A DNA stretch of 56,842 nt from Micromonospora okii (GTDB lineage Bacteria; Actinomycetota; Actinomycetes; Mycobacteriales; Micromonosporaceae), in the NCBI RefSeq assembly GCF_020884795.1, contig NZ_BBZF01000033.1:1-56842 (forward strand), given 5' to 3'. Every line of letters starts with the position of its first letter. The stretch's first letter is position 1. A program made the translations under genes and the position numbers. This document shows positions 56,034-56,842 of the stretch, in pieces. Below the pieces are notes generated by a model. It did not search any database and had not been told where the DNA came from. It worked only from the letters and a program-made list of their open reading frames with translations.

Positions 56034-56237
56034 TCAGTAGCGGACGGCGTAGCGGTCCTCGTTCGGCATCAGCACCCACAGCACCAGGTAGACGACCACC
56101 TGGGTGCCAGGCAGCAGCAGCGACAGCAGGAACAGCAACCGGATCATCCCGGCGGAGGTGTTGAACCGCTGGGCCAGGCCGGCGCAGACCCCGGCGAGCA
56201 TGCGCCCCTGGCGGGGCCGGACCAGTTTGCGACTCAT
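56034..56237 (-). CDS. PspC domain protein
   Basis: A 67-residue membrane protein: RMLAGVCAGLAQRFN is the PspC signature, followed by MIRLLFLLSLLLPGTQVVVY and VLWVLMPNED. In actinobacteria such small PspC proteins lie at the membrane and sense envelope stress or toggle phage-shock responses. The ATG at 56237 is clear. It is a short version lacking the C-terminal domain. Confidence 0.9.
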   Translation of the reverse strand: MSRKLVRPRQGRMLAGVCAGLAQRFNTSAGMIRLLFLLSLLLPGTQVVVYLVLWVLMPNEDRYAVRY

Positions 56238-56488
56238 CGTCGTACTCCCACTCTGCGGCGTGCCCGCCGCGTCTGTACTCCACGGTAGGAACGGGCGGCC
56301 ACCGCGCCCTCGGTCGCGAGGAGGATTCCGCTCCCCCGGCCCGTAGGTGTCTACCCGGACGGGCCGACCCGATGCCCCTTTCCGCGATCGGTGGATGGGG
56401 GTGAGCTGCGCGGGTAAGCTGGCCGGTCGGGCCGGGAGGCCGCGACCGGGGCCGCGTCGTGCGGCGGGTACGACGGCGAGGAAGTGCC

Positions 56489-56842
56489 ATGATCAGCGTT
56501 TTCGACCTCTTCAGCGTGGGCATCGGGCCGTCCAGCTCGCACACGGTGGGCCCGATGCGGGCTGCCCGCACGTTCGTCGCCGGGCTCAAGGCCGACGGGC
56601 TGCTCGCCGACACGGCCCGGGTCCGCGCGGAGCTGTTCGGCTCGCTGGGCGCGACCGGCCACGGTCACGGCAGCGACCGGGCCGTGCTGCTCGGGCTGGA
56701 GGGGGAGGCGCCGGAGACGGTCGACACCGACACCGTCGGCCCCCGGGTGGCCCGGGTCCGGGGCGAGGGGCGGCTCACCCTGTTCGGCACGCAGGAGGTC
56801 GACTTCGACCCGGACCGGGACCTGGTGCTGCACCGGCGCCGC
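56489..56842 (+). CDS. sdaA: L-serine ammonia-lyase (5' part)
   Basis: The first 118 codons of a serine dehydratase, cut by the window end. ISVFDLFSVGIGPSSSHTVG is the iron-sulfur-dependent serine dehydratase signature (SSSHT), and ELFGSLGATGHGHGSDRAVL follows. The enzyme deaminates L-serine to pyruvate using a 4Fe-4S cluster. The ATG at 56489 follows GAGGAAG. No riboswitch is evident in the ~250-nt leader; TAAGCT near 56414 is a possible -10. Confidence 0.93.
   Translation, partial: MISVFDLFSVGIGPSSSHTVGPMRAARTFVAGLKADGLLADTARVRAELFGSLGATGHGHGSDRAVLLGLEGEAPETVDTDTVGPRVARVRGEGRLTLFGTQEVDFDPDRDLVLHRRR

Noticed and set aside
56238..56488. A serine- or glycine-type riboswitch before sdaA.
   Set aside because: No conserved riboswitch core or paired scaffold could be recognised in the leader.
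1..56842. tRNA or rRNA genes.
   Set aside because: No T-loop GGTTCRA-type motif with matching acceptor stem and no rRNA signature was found on either strand by eye.

Overview
The window is high-GC actinobacterial DNA, most likely from Micromonospora or a close relative in the Micromonosporaceae. Frequent GTG starts, short or absent leaders, the septation gene sepH, futalosine-pathway menaquinone genes (mqnB, mqnD), the actinobacterial families DUF3027, DUF2530 and TIGR03089, and the divergent citrate synthase/pdxH pair all fit this. So do four copies of a dispersed intergenic element centred on GGGGGCCCTTCC. The genus is an inference from gene content; no rRNA gene is present.

Layout. Positions 90-5163 hold an ArsR-type regulator, a small secreted crystallin-like protein, and two XRE-TPR regulators with small partner genes. 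Positions 5224-20579 form an accessory, defence-like block: a lone type I-E CRISPR repeat, an N6-adenine-type DNA methylase with its own HTH and a specificity-like tail, a small gene cluster ending in a protein with an HDVFGH motif, a soluble Ser/Thr kinase, and one long co-directional run. That run is a RelE-like/UvrD fusion helicase, cas3, cse1, cse2, cas7, cas5 and cas6e, followed by a P-loop kinase. No cas1 or cas2 is present, and no true CRISPR array lies in the window. A 21-bp site, CTTG-N8-GTTCACAAG, occurs once in each of the two divergent promoter regions of the block and may tie them into one regulon.

Positions 20691-28000 carry a secreted GH43-like glycosidase with lectin-type repeats, a TIGR03089 gene, a low-GC non-coding stretch next to a GntR-type HTH protein, an LCMT-family methyltransferase divergent from an ECF41 (SigJ-like) sigma factor, a VOC protein flanked by short repeats, and the start of the XPB gene.

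Positions 27422-56842 are mostly chromosomal housekeeping genes. They include XPB and its helicase-associated partner, an L,D-transpeptidase lipoprotein, a cold-shock protein, mqnD and mqnB, an XRE-GNAT fusion, MFS exporters, DUF3027/DUF2530, an NCS2 purine permease, a MarR/MFS pair, thpR, sepH, serC, citrate synthase, pdxH, an aldose epimerase, a nitroreductase, an acyl-CoA dehydrogenase, a YefM/YoeB toxin-antitoxin pair, DUF4230, a nucleotidyltransferase, PspC and the 5' part of sdaA.

The most promising candidate for an undescribed system is the operon at 9931-19903. In it a RelE-like toxin fold fused to a UvrD helicase overlaps cas3 by 4 nt, in an effector-only type I-E locus.
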